NCBI GenBank assembly: GCA_037447655.1
Contig: JBBHKE010001013.1
Span: 64,001 to 128,000, forward strand
From: Zygnema cylindricum
Taxonomy: Eukaryota > Streptophyta > Zygnematophyceae > Zygnematales > Zygnemataceae
Direction: 5' to 3'
DNA length: 64,000 bases
Shown: in pieces, positions 46,845 through 59,095 of the stretch
Layout: every line of letters begins with the position of its first letter
Position numbering within the stretch: position 1 is the stretch's first letter
Notes under the pieces: model-generated
Seen by the model: the letters and a program-made list of their open reading frames with translations, nothing else
The model's database searches: none
Told to the model about the DNA's origin: nothing
Position numbers and translations under genes: made by a program

Positions 46845-47776
46845 CTTAAGTCCATATAATGACTTTATGAGCCTGCACACTTTGCTCACTTCCCCATTCT
46901 CCACAAACCCTTCCGGTTGCCGCATGAAGATTTCTTCCTCTAACTCACTGTTGAGGAAGGCGGTCTCAATGTCCATCTCATGTATTTCCATATCTTCCCT
47001 TGCTGCCAAACTAAGGAGAATCCTTACTGATGGGAACCGAACAACTGAAGCAAATGTCTCCTCATAGTCAATCCCCTCCTTTTGGGTGAACCCCTTTGCT
47101 ACCAAACGAGCCTTTTATCTTTCAATGGTATTATCTGGGTTTAGTTTTAGTTTAAATACCCATTTACAGCCAATAAGTTTTTATGTCTAGAGGACAATCT
47201 GCTAGCTCCCAAGTATTTGCTTCCATGATGGAAGCCATCTCATCATTTATGTCTCTAATCCATCTGTTTTTTTCTAGGCTGTTCACTGCCTCCAAGTATG
47301 AATGAGGCTCATCAGGATGAGATAGCTTAGTTACCTTACGAGCAATTTTTTTCTCCTGTATCCTTTTGCTGCTATTTCTTCCTCCCTCAAACTCTGAAGC
47401 TAGAATAGAGGGAAGTCTTGGATTTCTCCTTCCTGTCTCATCGTCTCCCCTATCTATGGAAGTCGTGTCCGGTTCCTCCACTTTTTTCTTCTCGAAGTCC
47501 ATAGGATTATGTGTGGTATCCAGTAACTCTCATGTTTATTGGATCTCCCTTGAATATGCAATCATGTCTCACTCATGTCCCTTTCGGGAAAAATAGAGTT
47601 CTCCTCACTTTCAGACTCAAACTTGATTCTTATATTTTTGGTATATTTGAAGGGGTCAATTGACTTTCCTTCATCCATGACAACTGTGTGTTTGACCAGA
47701 ATGATATCTTACTTTGCTAAGCCATAGACTCTATATCCCTTAACATCCTCATCATATCCTACAAAATACCCGGGTT

Positions 47777-49764
47777 TGTTGAAATTCAATTATTTTCTAG
47801 GTCTAGAGATTGTAAAATAAAAGGCAAAAACGACAAAGTCACAGCCTGCCTCTAACTTTTCTCTCAAGTCCCCACACTTATCGTAGTCACTGAAGAATAG
47901 AGGAGGAGTTTTTGCCATGGCTGCCAGGGATGTCCAAAGAGGACAGGAAGGCGAATCTTAATAGAGTTACAAAAGTTTTGACGGATCCGGGATTTTATCC
48001 CGGTACCTACCATCCATCAGAATAGTAGGTAGCTTTATCGTATAAGTCTAGGACGAGCGCTAGGACATATGGAGTTTGACAAATTAATAAAGGGAATTGC
48101 TAATCACAAAGACGATTTTTGCTACGCGCAGGTAATTGTTAGAAATTGTACATTTGAAGTACAATTTGGTACAAGCTACGTACCTTTAATTTCACATCTC
48201 ATGGTCAATCCGTCGAATAAATTTGACTAGTGGATTATTGTACAGGCGGTTAAAAAAGTGTCACGCTGGCAAACGTCGACCGTCATTAAAAAAAAAAAAT
48301 TCACACGGCCGGCGCAATTTTACTGTAACCAAACTGCGCCAACCACATATAAATAAAATGGCTGCGCGCACATAGTTTATCACTTCACGTTAGCGGCAAA
48401 AATGAAATCAACTCGTTGTCACATCCACCGTAGACGTGACGACGTGTCATTTTAGTTTCATCGATATTTATACGTGGGTATTCGGGTACGCATTTTTATT
48501 TTGTACGAAGTTTATTTGGTTTCGTGCGAGTTTACACATGTTGTACGTCGACCTTTAATATGTGTGGAAGTTCAATGTAACGGTTCGCGAGTTGATTTCA
48601 TTTTTGCAGTAAACTGCTTGCGCAACCATTTTATTTATATGTGGCTGCCGCAGTTAGGTTACAGTAAACTTACGCCGGCAATGTGAAATTTTATTTTTTT
48701 TATGACGGTCGATGTTTGCAAGCGCGAAACTTTTTTAACCGCCGGTAAAATATTCCGCCAGTCAAAGTTGTTCGACGAATTGACCGTCAGATCTGAAATT
48801 AAAGGAACGTAGCCTGTACGAAATTGAACTTCAAATCTACAATTTCTGACAACTACCTACGCACAGCAAAATTCGTCTCTGCAATTAGCAATTTCTTTAA
48901 TAAATACTTACACGTAGACTTTATCATTTAACGTGATATCCGGACATAGATACAGTTTGTGTTGTACGGCGTACGGAACATCCTAAACGGATACCGCGAA
49001 GTTTGTTTCGAAGGCGAAACAAATATCACGCAAGTATTTATGACGGCTACGATTCAATCCTGGTTTAATCAAACGACCGCGAAGCATGTTGAGATCACGA
49101 AATAGGTTTTCGGCGGCTTGCGGTCGACGTCAGATCAATTAACACGTAGCAAAATCACATTGGATTACGGCAACTCTGGGGATTACAAGAAAGAATCCAA
49201 ATATGACATGTGTCGACTTGTTGGCCATGTCGTACAATGGCCGTACAAAAAGTACACCAGCGCCTGTACCTTTCTGTACGACACAATATTATGATTGGTG
49301 TCGTACTCCAGTAGATAGATTTTTAGAGAGAGATAGGACTTAGAAAAATTTGATAGAATGGACCCTCTCTCCCAAAGAGCTTTTGTACATTGGTCAACTT
49401 TGACCCTTAATAACTTACTGCTCAAGGGAGCAAATTCAGAGATTCTTTTTGTTGCGGACTATGGGAGTCCACGCTTCACAGGGGTGTAGTTGGTCAGAGC
49501 GTTTGCGTGCCAGGGTGGTTGCATTTCTAAGGGAAAGTCAAAATGGGGAATGCTATGCAAAAGTCATATTCTAACTTTGCATTCTGTGGTGGAACTGAGC
49601 ATACAAAAAGTCTTATTTCACAGAGGTGAAGTTATAATGGGGTTCTGATTGTCAAGGGGTCAATCATTTAAGTTTTTTTTTTAATCAACTTGAAGTCATC
49701 ACTATTTAGCTAAGCTTCTGGTGACTTGCCTACTCTGAGGACCAATGGAGGTCTCAGAGTTTCA
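47777..49764 (+). repeat. 5' LTR of E4 (contains a MITE)
   Basis: TGTTGAAATTC to GTTTCA. Interrupted by the insertion at 48092-48896. T-arm-like hairpin at 47987-48003. Confidence 0.85.
48092..48896. mobile_element. foldback MITE, 805 bases
   Basis: Nearly palindromic: two arms of roughly 370-390 bases meet near 48490. The ends are GGGAATTGCTAAT and an inverse AGAAATTGCTAAT. It is flanked by TTAATAAA on both sides (48084-48091, 48897-48904). The 3' LTR of the same element has the empty site (TTAATATA at 52241-52248). It is related to the foldback element at 16082-18467. No coding capacity. Confidence 0.9.
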
Positions 49765-50703
49765 GGTTAAGGGCTCACCATCTAGGGTGCCTATGTTTGA
49801 TGGAACACTCTTCACTTATTGGGAGTTTACGATGGAGGGATTGCTTTTCGAAAATCACTTATGGGGAATTGTTTCGCGACAAGTGAGGTGTCCGCCACTA
49901 GGCTTAGGTGGAGCTCACTACAGAGATTCATCTTGGGCTTCCCAGAAAACCATCCGGATTTCAGATGCAACGGAAGGTGAAGGGAAAATCATTGCCATAA
50001 AGGGGGAAAAGGGGAGAAAGGAAAAGAAACACCTATGGTGAGGGGAGCTAGGCTCTCAGCTAAGGTCCCACTTGTAGGGGTTATAACTAAAATTGAAGAA
50101 ACTTACAGAAGAATTTGGGAGTGTAAGAACACTAAAGCAAAACATCTCATACTTAGAAATGTGTCTAAGTCCATAGCTATCACTCTTTTAAATTTAACCA
50201 ATTCTTCAGAAATCTGGGAAACACTAAGACAGGTTTATAAGAGTGAGACTATACAGAGGCAGCAGTTAGTAAAACAGGAAATAGAGGCCTATGTTTATAA
50301 AGGCGGTAGCATGATAAAGTATAACAATGATATTGCTACGTTATATGTTGACCTTGCTAATGCGGGATATGTAGAATCTGAGAAGAGAAAGATTAACAAA
50401 CTAATCATGAAACTTCCAGATGAGTACGAAAACATCATTAACCGTATGGAGGAAATTGATGGCTCCTCATGGACTTCGAGCATTACCATGAAGATAATTC
50501 TTCTGAGGGAAAGCACTTTGGAACTTCGTAGGGGAAGTAACAGGGTGAATGCAATAACAACTGGTGGTGACAAGCGGAAGCGTGATGATAAGAACGGCGG
50601 CGACGAGCGGAAGTGTGATGAGAGGAAGAAAGACAAAGGTAAACCTTATTGGAATTTTGGTGGAAAGAGAGGGAGAGGAAAGAGAGGTTTACTTCTTTGG
50701 TAG
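49745..50703 (+). pseudogene. E4 gag
   Basis: Gag starts MEVSEFQVKGSPSRVPMFDG inside the LTR, shifts frame near 50035, then is open to 50703. The second part contains the gag_UBN2-type helix region (SEIWETLRQVYKSETIQRQQLVKQEIEAYVYKGG is split here as SEIWETLRQVY and VYKGG blocks). A decayed zinc knuckle (CHYMEKC) follows in another frame near 50710. No protease, integrase or RT motifs follow. Confidence 0.75.
49765..49779 (+). promoter_or_regulatory. E4 primer-binding site
   Basis: GGTTAAGGGCTCACC, 13 of 15 matching the initiator tRNA anticodon-arm complement; weakened compared with E6. Confidence 0.5.
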
Positions 50704-51204
50704 GGAACCATGTCATTATATGGAGAAATGCCCTTGTTTGGAAGAACTTAGAAGTTGAAACGTGGATGAGGAGGCACAAGGGGAAGAGGAGAAAGAGGAT
50801 GAAGATATTTTGGAGCTTCTCCGCATCAGTAGTATGGGGGAGAGAGAAAATCACATAGAAATTCCACAGAAGCAACATTGTGCTTTTGGAGGTATAACGG
50901 AATTAAAGAGAGAGGAGAAACTTGAGGGATTTCAAAATATTAAGGATAGTGTCATAGAATTTTCGGAAACATAAAACTGGTCGAAAAGGAGAACTTCAAC
51001 GGATTGCAGGGATAGGGGAGAATGGGAATATTTAATGAAAGGTTTAGGGGAGGAGAAATATTTTTTGGGAATAAAAATAGAAAGTGATAGTGGAAAGAAT
51101 TCCATGGGAGAGAGTGAGGAAAGTTCAAAAAATGGGTAATTACCATGGATAAAATATGACTATGGAAGATGTAGATCTTATGAGGAAACTTAGTGGGGAC
51201 TCTT

Positions 51205-51835
51205 AATTTAAAGATAAATTTGGGGGGGGGTGGTTTTCACATAACTAATGGGAGTGATGTTATGTATGAAGGTGTGCCTAAATACGGGTTAGCATTTGGG
51301 TGTGTATTGCAGATTGGAGATGGGGCTGACTGTTTGAATTGCAAGATGAAAATTGGATTTTGTGTGGATGGAAAAGAGACGAGGTGGATAAAATCTTTGC
51401 TCGGATTTATGAAAAGTGGCATGCAAAATATAATGTATGATCAACAAGATGAAATTATTTCGGATCAAATATCAATGTATTCGGTTAAAGCTTCATTAAG
51501 GAAAAAGGAAAGAGAAATATATATAATTTAAAGATAAATTTGGGGGGGGGGTGGTTTTCACATCACTAATGGGAGTGATGTTATGTATGAAGGTGTGCCT
51601 AAATACGGGTTAGCATTTGGGTGTCTGTTGCAGATTGGAGATGGGGCCGACTGTTTGAATTGCAAGATGAAAATTGGATTTTGTGTAGATGGAAAACAGA
51701 CGAGGTGGATAAAATCTTTGCTCGGATTTATGAAAAGTGGCATGCAAAATATAATGTATGATCAACAAGATGAAATTATTTCGGATCAAATATGAATGTA
51801 TTCGGTTAAAGCTTCATTAAGCAAAAAGGAAAGAG

Positions 51836-51845
<10 letters not shown>
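51205..51845 (+). repeat. tandem duplication of an RNase H remnant
   Basis: Two units of about 320 bases (51205-51524 and 51525-51845), nearly identical, each starting AATTTAAAGATAAATTT plus a G run. Each encodes a degraded copia RNase H piece with DVMYEGVPKYGLAFG and RWIKSLLGFMKSGMQ. Confidence 0.85.

Positions 51846-51877
<32 letters not shown>
51837..51877. repeat. (TA)n microsatellite
   Basis: About 20 TA units, following the second duplicated unit. Confidence 0.95.
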
Positions 51878-51881
<4 letters not shown>

Positions 51882-51936
51882 ATTTATTGTTTTCGATGGG
51901 AGTTGATAGAAAAGTAGACAGAGAAAATAACCAGAG

Positions 51937-53111
51937 TGTTGAAATTTAAGTATTTTCTAGGTATAGAGATTGAAAAATAAAAGGCAAAAAAAAGACTGTC
52001 AGAGCCTGCCTCTAACTATTCTCTTAAGTCCCCACACTTGTCGCAGTCACTAAAGACTAGAGGAGTTAGGGCCATGGCTACCTAGGCTATCCAAAGAGGA
52101 CAAGAAGGCCAATCTTAATAGAGTTACAAAAGGTCTGACGGATCCGGGATTTCATCCGGGTACCTACCATTTGTCAAAATAATAGGTAGCTTTATCGTTT
52201 AAGACTAGGACGAGTGCCAGGACATATGGAGTTTGACAAATTAATATATACTTACATGCAGACTTTTTCATTTAACGGAATAGTCGGACATAGATACAAT
52301 TTCTGTTGTACGGCGTACGGAACATCCTAAACGGATACCGCGCTCTTTGTTTTGAAGGCGAAACAAATATCGCGCAAGTATTTATGACGACTACGATTGA
52401 ATCCTGGTTTAATCAAACGGCCGCGAAGCATGCCCAGATTGCGGAATAGGTTTTTGGCGGCTTGCGGTCGACGTCACATCAATTGACACTTGTCAAAATC
52501 ACATTGGATTACGGCATCTTTGTGGATTACAAGAACGAATCCAAATATGACATGTGTTGACTTGTTGGCCATGCCATACAATGGTCGTACAAAAAGTACA
52601 CCGGCACTTGTACCTTTCTGTACAACACAATATTATGATTGGTGCCGTACTTCAGTAGATAGAGTTTTAGTGAGTGATAGGACTTAGAAAAATTTGATAG
52701 AATGGACCTTCTCTCCCAAAGAGCTTCTGTACAAAAGGTCAACTTTGACCCTTCATAACTTACTACTCAGAGGAGCAAATTCAGAGATTCTTTTTGATGG
52801 AAACTCATGGGATTCCAAGCTACAGAGGGGTGTTGTACGTCAGAGTGTTTGGCCGCCAGGGTGGCTGTATTTTCTAAGGGAAAGTCAAAGTGGGGAATGT
52901 ATCCAAAAATCATATTCTAACTTTGCATTCTGTGGTGGAACTGATGCCCACAGAAAGTCTTATTTCACATAGGTGAAGCTATAATGGGGTTGTGATTGTC
53001 AAGGGGTCAATCATTTGACTTTTTTTTTTAATCAACTTGAAGACAACAATATATAGATAAGCTTCTTGTGACTTGCCTACTTTGAGGACCAATGGAGGTC
53101 TCAGAGTTTCA
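51937..53111 (+). repeat. 3' LTR of E4
   Basis: 1,175 bases, TGTTGAAATTT to GTTTCA. It carries the empty insertion site for the MITE found in the 5' LTR. Confidence 0.88.
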
Positions 53112-53627
53112 TGGTTTTCCCTTAGCATCAAGTTTTTAGTTTTTCTTATCTCTATCTAGATTGCAAACTTGGCTACGAAATACTTTAAGGTGAGAGATAT
53201 CTGGTTTCTTTCCAACCTATCTCTCATAAAGTGTCATACCTTTGACAGTTGAGGTAAGGACTGTATTCTTAATATAGTTGGCATTGTTCATGACTTCTGC
53301 CCAAAACCTCTTTCCTATTTTCATTTTAGCCAACATACTGCTTACACTATCTCCTACTGTTCGGTTTAACCTTTGAGCTACTCCATTTTGCTCCGGATTA
53401 TGTGGTACAGTTTTTTGGTGCTGAACTCCCTTATCTCTCAAGTATTCCTCAAAGTGGTAAGAGGTATATTCTCCCCTGTTATCACTCCTTATTCTTTTAA
53501 TGGGGTTCCATGCAACTTCTCACTCCAGGCTTTATATTCTTTTAAGTAAGTTAGTGTTTCAGACTTGGTTTTTAGGAAGTAGACTTTAGAATATATGGAC
53601 CAGTAATCTGTAATCGTCAACATGTAC

Positions 53628-54696
53628 TGCAACTGTGAGACCTCCATAGGTCATCAGAAAGGTTAGCTTCTTAGAAGCCTTTTAGATAACCCAACCTCTT
53701 TTGTGTTTCAGCAAGAATAACTGCCACCCTGGCAAATAAAAACTATGACCACCTTCACCCATGTAAAGGCAAGACTCCCCCAAGTCGATAGCAAAAAAAA
53801 TCTATGAATTTGCTCCCCTAAGGTGTAAGTTATGGAGGGTCAAAGTTGACCTTTTGTACAGAAGCTCTCTTGGAGAGAGGATTCTATCTACCAAATTTTT
53901 CTAAATCCTATCTCTCTCTAAAACTCTATCTACTAACGTACGGCACCAATCTTATTACTGTGTCGTATAGAAAGGTACAGGTGCCGGTGTACTTTCTGTA
54001 CAGACATTGTACGACATGGCCAAAAAGTCTACACATGTCATATCCACATTTGTTTCCGTAATCCTTGGAGATGCCAAAATCCAATGTCATGGTGCCACGT
54101 GTCATCCGATGTGGCGATGACCACAAACCGGAAATCCTCTTCCGCGATCTCGGCACTCATTCCGGCCGTCCGATTAAATGTAGATTTCAATCTAAGCCGT
54201 CATAAATAAATGTGCGGTATTCGTTTCGCTATCGAAACATATGCGCGGTACTTAATTCTTTTCCGTACTTTAATCCTTATTTTATATAACTGTATCTATA
54301 TATCCAATAAATAGTTACCATTTAATGAATTAGTCGACGTGGAAACATTTATAGATTTATCAAACCCTATACGACTTAACATTAGTCTTTGACTAAACCG
54401 CTAAAGCTACCGTCTATCGGCAGTTTCACGCAAGGTAGGTACCAAGATCAGATCCTAGTTCCGACAGGTACTCTTTTAGTAAATCAAATGATCTACTACC
54501 CGTATATCAACTATTCTACTACCCGTAAATCTCTGGATAGCATAGGCAGCCATGGCTCTAGCTTCCTCTCCAACTTTTAGTGACTGCAACAAGTGTGGGA
54601 GTTCAAGAGAGGAAATAGAGGCAGATTCCCTCGGCTTGTTTTCTACATTATATTTCAGACCTAGAAAATACTAAAACAACCATCAATTTCTACACT
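53628..54696 (-). repeat. copia-2 LTR shared by E2 and E3
   Basis: 1,069 bases, TGTAGAAATTG to TTGCA on the minus strand. A purine tract and RNase H of E2 lie upstream. Downstream it joins integrase of E3 directly with no primer site, marking a large deletion or an illegitimate junction. Confidence 0.85.
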
Positions 54697-56257
54697 CCCC
54701 TTATTTTATAGTCACTCTTTAATTTCAGACCACACATCTCTCGCACAAAAATAGCTTAAGGGAAGGCACATTTTTGGTCATCATATCTCCCACAATCTCG
54801 CTATCTGGTCGGTACTCTAAACTGATTATTTTGTTTTCTACTTTCTCTCTAACAAAAATGAGTCTAATGTCCATAAATTTGGCTTTATAATGATATTTAA
54901 CATTTGTAGAAATAGCGATTGCGGCCTGATTATCACAAAAAAAAAATTGCACACCACTCTTAAGGTAACCTAGCTCACCAAGCAAAGAGTTGACCCACAT
55001 CAATTCTTTTACAGCTAAGCAAGAGGCCATATACTCAGCCTCCATGGTGGACTGAGGAATAACCTTTTGTTGTTTGCTACTCTAACAGCAAGCCCCATCA
55101 CCCACATATAATTCATATCGAAAAATGCTTCTTCTCATCGAAGCATCACCATAACTCGCATCACTCCAAGTAGTGATATTAGTATTCTCCCCACCCAAAT
55201 GGAACCATAGATCCCTAGTTCCTATCAAATATCTATGGACTCTCTTAGCCACCTCCCAATCCCTCTTTGTGGGAGCATTTAGACTTTTACTCATCACTCC
55301 TACAGCTGTAGCTAAATCCGGCCGCGTACAATTTATAAAATAGATTAGGCTTCCCACTACTTGCCTGTAAGAAATAGTTTGCATGAACATCTGTTCTTCA
55401 TGACTTAATTCCTCGTCTAAAACTATGACTCCTTCTTCCTCACTTTCCTCACTTCCCTTCTTTAACTCCATTGGAGTTGTACAACTATTAGCCTTATCCA
55501 TCTGAAATTTTTCCAACATGTTGCCTATTGCTTCTTTTTTAGTCAATCTTATAATCTTTCTTTCTCGGTCTCTTTCTACTTGAATTCCAAAAATATATCT
55601 TGCCTCCGCCATATCTTTCATCTCAAATCTCCCTTTAAGATCGGTTTTCAGTTTATTAATTTTTTCCATTGGTTTACTTAAAACAAGCAAATCATCAACA
55701 TAAATTGGAATAAAAAATAACACATTCCTCATCTTCAAAAATATAGATTGAGTGATCTGAGCTGATCCGGATATATCCCAGACCGATAAGAAACTCATCA
55801 AGCTTCTTATTCCACTGTCGAGGGGCCTGTATCAAACGATAAAGAGATTTAATCAACCGTCATACCTTGCTCTCCTCTCCTTCCTCCACAAATCCTTCGG
55901 GTTGTCGCATGTAGATCTCCTCTTCCAATTCTCCATGCAAAAAGGTTGTCTTGATGTCCATCTGGTGCACCTCCACGTCTTCCGCTGCTGCCAGACTGAG
56001 AAGTATGCGGACGGAGGGAAATCTGATGACCGAGGCAAAGGTTTCCTCGTAGTCAATTCCTTCTTTCTGTGTAAATCCTTTTGCCACTAACCAAGTTTTG
56101 TAACGCTCAATGGTGTTAATTGAGTTCAGTTTTAATTTGAACACCCACTTACAACCGATTTATTTTCGGTTTGGTAGACAATCCACTAACTCCTAAGTAT
56201 CGGCTACCATAATTGAGGCCATTTCCTCATTGATGGTTGTCTTCCACCGGTTCTTTT

Positions 56258-56828
56258 TGTTAGGATATTGTACTGAGCACTCACTTAGCGATGAGATACT
56301 CTCGTAGCTAAAGTAGCGACGACTAGCGACTAAAGTAGTCTCGTCGCTAAATATTTGAAGTGACGTAGAAGTTAGCGACGAAGTAGTTTCGTTGTTGGAT
56401 ATTTGAAGTGACGTAGAAATTAAGTGTTCGTTTCGTTTCACGTATGTTTGAATAGTACTATAGAAGTGACGTGGAAATTGCTTGGTATTTTCGGTTCACG
56501 TAAGTTCAAGTCATACCGTGTGATTCAAGTTGGTTCGCGGTTGACTCTTTTTGTCGTACCGTGTTGTTCAAGTCGGTTCAACTTATTGGTCGTGTGTTTC
56601 ACCGCGTTGGTTCCTACGCGTTTTTGGCCGTGTACCTATATATACTTGTTGAGACTTCGTGGTAGTATTTTCTTTCGGAGGTATAGCTTGTGAAGAAGGC
56701 GTAGAAAGGTCAGAAGTAAAAGGAAGGAAGAAAAAGGAGTTGTATTTGCATTGTGCTTAATATATATATTGAATGTTTTTGGAGGAACACCATTGTGAAG
56801 TGTATTTTATTTTGATTGTAATCTTTCA
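56258..56828. mobile_element. solo LTR (571 bases) in E2
   Basis: TGTTAGGATATTG to CTTTCA, flanked by CTTTT on both sides (56253-56257, 56829-56833). TATATATA near 56636 and three TGACGT motifs upstream of it suggest plus orientation. A separate family from copia-2. Confidence 0.82.
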
Positions 56829-57061
56829 CTTTTCTGGACAATTCATCGCCTCTCTATAAGTCAGAGGTTCATCTTGATGAGATAGTTTTGTTACCTTGTT
56901 ATTAATCTGTTTTTCCTGCAACCTTTTGCTACTTCTCCTTCCTCCCTCAAAACTTGTGCCCGGAATAGATGGTTCTCGTGGGTTCTTTCGAACAATCTCG
57001 GCGTCTCCCCTATCCCTTCATTCCGAATCAATTCCACCACGTCTTCCGCTCCGGGTAGAGT

Positions 57062-57245
57062 TGTCGATGGTTATTTTATTATTTTCTAGGTCTAAATTGG
57101 AATATAGAAAGAAGCCAAGGAAGTCTATCTCTAACTTCTCTCTCCAAACTCCCACACTTGTTGCAGTCACTGAGAAGTTGGAGAGGAAGCTAGAGCCATG
57201 GCTACCTAGGCTATCCAGAGGCTACCTAGGCTACCTAGGCTACCG
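57062..57245 (+). repeat. truncated copia-2 LTR fragment
   Basis: The first 180 or so bases of a copia-2 LTR in plus orientation, ending in three CTACCTAGG-type units. It replaces about 470 bases of host pol between RT and integrase. Confidence 0.7.
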
Positions 57246-58046
57246 ACAACATACTTCTAGCACTATCACTTAGTGTCCTATTTAATCGTTCAGCTACTCC
57301 ATTCTGTTCTGGGTCTTTGAAACTGTCTTTTGGTGTTGAACTCCATCTTCCCTCACAAAATCCTCAAACTGGTTAGAAATATAATCTCCACCATTGTCAC
57401 TCCTTACTCTTTTGATTGGAGTTTCATGGAGTTTTTCACTCCATGCTTTATATTGTCTAAAACAATTCTGAGCTTCTGACTTGTTTTTCAAAAAATACAC
57501 ATTGGAATACCGAGACCAATCATCAGTGATAGTCATCATAAATCTCTTCCCCCTGGGTGATGGCACTCTGGCTGGCCCCCAAATAACTGTGTGTACTAAA
57601 TCTAGAATCTTTTCTCCTTTATAGGTGGCTGTTTTGGGAAAGGGCAATATGTGTGCTTTACATTGAGCACATCCACTACAATCACTTAGATTCTCACTCT
57701 CACTGAACTGAATTCCTTCCACCACTCCCATCTTTTTCATCTCTCTTAACTTATCTAAATTTACATGCCGAAGCCTCTTATGCCACAACATTATATCATG
57801 CACACCAGCATAATAAAGTTTCTTCTTTTCATTGGTTAAAATCAGCCTAAACATCCGTTGGCTACCTTTTTCAGCAGTGAAATAAACTTCCTCCTCAAAA
57901 CTAGTAGTAAAGACTCCTTTCCTAGTGCTAGTTTCAAAACCATTATCATCTAATACAGAAGTAGAGATGAGGTTTTTGTTTAGCTACGGAATAAACAATA
58001 CATGGGAGAATGTAACTATGGATGTCTTTCCTTCTACTAACACTTT

Positions 58047-59095
58047 TGTAGAAACTAATGGTTTTATTAGTATTTTCTAGGTCTGAAAAGAAATATAGAA
58101 GTCGAGGCAGTCTATCTCTAACTTCTCTCTCCAACTCTCAAACTTGTCGCAATCACTGAGAAATTGGAGAGGAAGCTAGAGCCATGGCTACCTTGGCTAT
58201 CCTGAGGTTTACGGGAATTTTATATTAGGGTTTATTTATTTGATTAAAAGGTATGTGCCGGCGGCAGGATTTGATCCTTGTACCTTCCAGACAGCAGATA
58301 GGACATAGCCGGTAGCCTTAGCCGTTAAGTCTAGCGGTAGTGTTACGAAGCATATAGTTTGATATTTATTTAAATATGTATACGTGCGATAAACCATTTA
58401 ACTGAAATGAATTACGGGATACATAGATCCAGTAATATATAATGTACGACTTACGGTACGGACAACAATCAGTACCGCGCATTTGTTTCGTAAATGAAAC
58501 AAATACCGCGCATGTATTTATTACGGCTACGATTAAAGCCGAATTTAATCGGACGGCCGGGATTAGCGCCGAGATCGCGGAGGAAGATTTCGGCGGTTTG
58601 TGGCCATCGCCACATCGGATGACGCGTGGCGAAATTTCGTTGGATTGTGGAATCTCCGGAGATTATGGCACCGAATCCGGATTTGACATGTGTCGACATT
58701 TTGGCCATGTCGTACAATGTCCGTACATAAAGTACACCGGCAGCTGTACTTTTGCGTACGGAACTCAATTTTGATTGGTTCCGTACATCAGTAGATAGAG
58801 TCTGTGAGAGAGATAGGACTTAGAAAAATTAGAAGATAGGACCCCCTCTCCCAGAGAGCTTCTGTACAAAAGGTCAACTTTGACCCTCCATAACTTACTG
58901 CTCAGGGGAGCAAATTCAGAGATTTTTTTTGCTACCAACTCAAGGGAGTCTTGCCTTTATAGGGGTGGAGGTGGTCAGGGTTTTTATCTGCCAGGGTGGC
59001 AGTTATTTTTGCTGGAACACAAAGGGGTCAGGATTATCCTAGAGGCTTCTTGGAAGCTGTCTACTCTGAGGACTTATGGAGGTCTCAGAGTAACA
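58047..59095 (+). mobile_element. solo copia-2 LTR in E2
   Basis: 1,049 bases, TGTAGAAACTAATGG to GAGTAACA, with a perfect ACTTT duplication (58042-58046, 59096-59100). The intact host site is visible in E1 near 61890-61905 (CAACACTTTCAGATC). LTR-LTR recombination of a full element is the usual origin. Confidence 0.9.

Larger units (their letters stand above)
47777..53111 (+). mobile_element. copia-2-like element E4 nested in E3, internally deleted
   Basis: LTRs 47777-49764 and 51937-53111. Without the MITE and its target duplication, the 5' LTR is exactly 1,175 bases, the same as the 3' LTR. Flanks GGGTT (47772-47776) and TGGTT (53112-53116) are a near-perfect 5-base duplication, and the host integrase reads across when E4 is removed. 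Only gag and duplicated RNase H-like remnants lie between the LTRs, so it is non-autonomous. Confidence 0.88.
44960..53627 (-). mobile_element. copia-2 element E3, interrupted by E4 and a solo LTR
   Basis: Reading leftwards on the minus strand: LTR 54696-53628; integrase core directly after it (gag, protease and the start of integrase are missing); integrase continuing to 53112; E4 insertion 47777-53111; integrase C-terminus and linker 47771-47164; RT 47105-46845; solo LTR 46107-46844; RT with YVDDLL region and RNase H 46106-44960; 3' LTR 44975-43982. Several stops and frameshifts. Both outer LTRs are shared with neighbouring elements. Confidence 0.82.
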
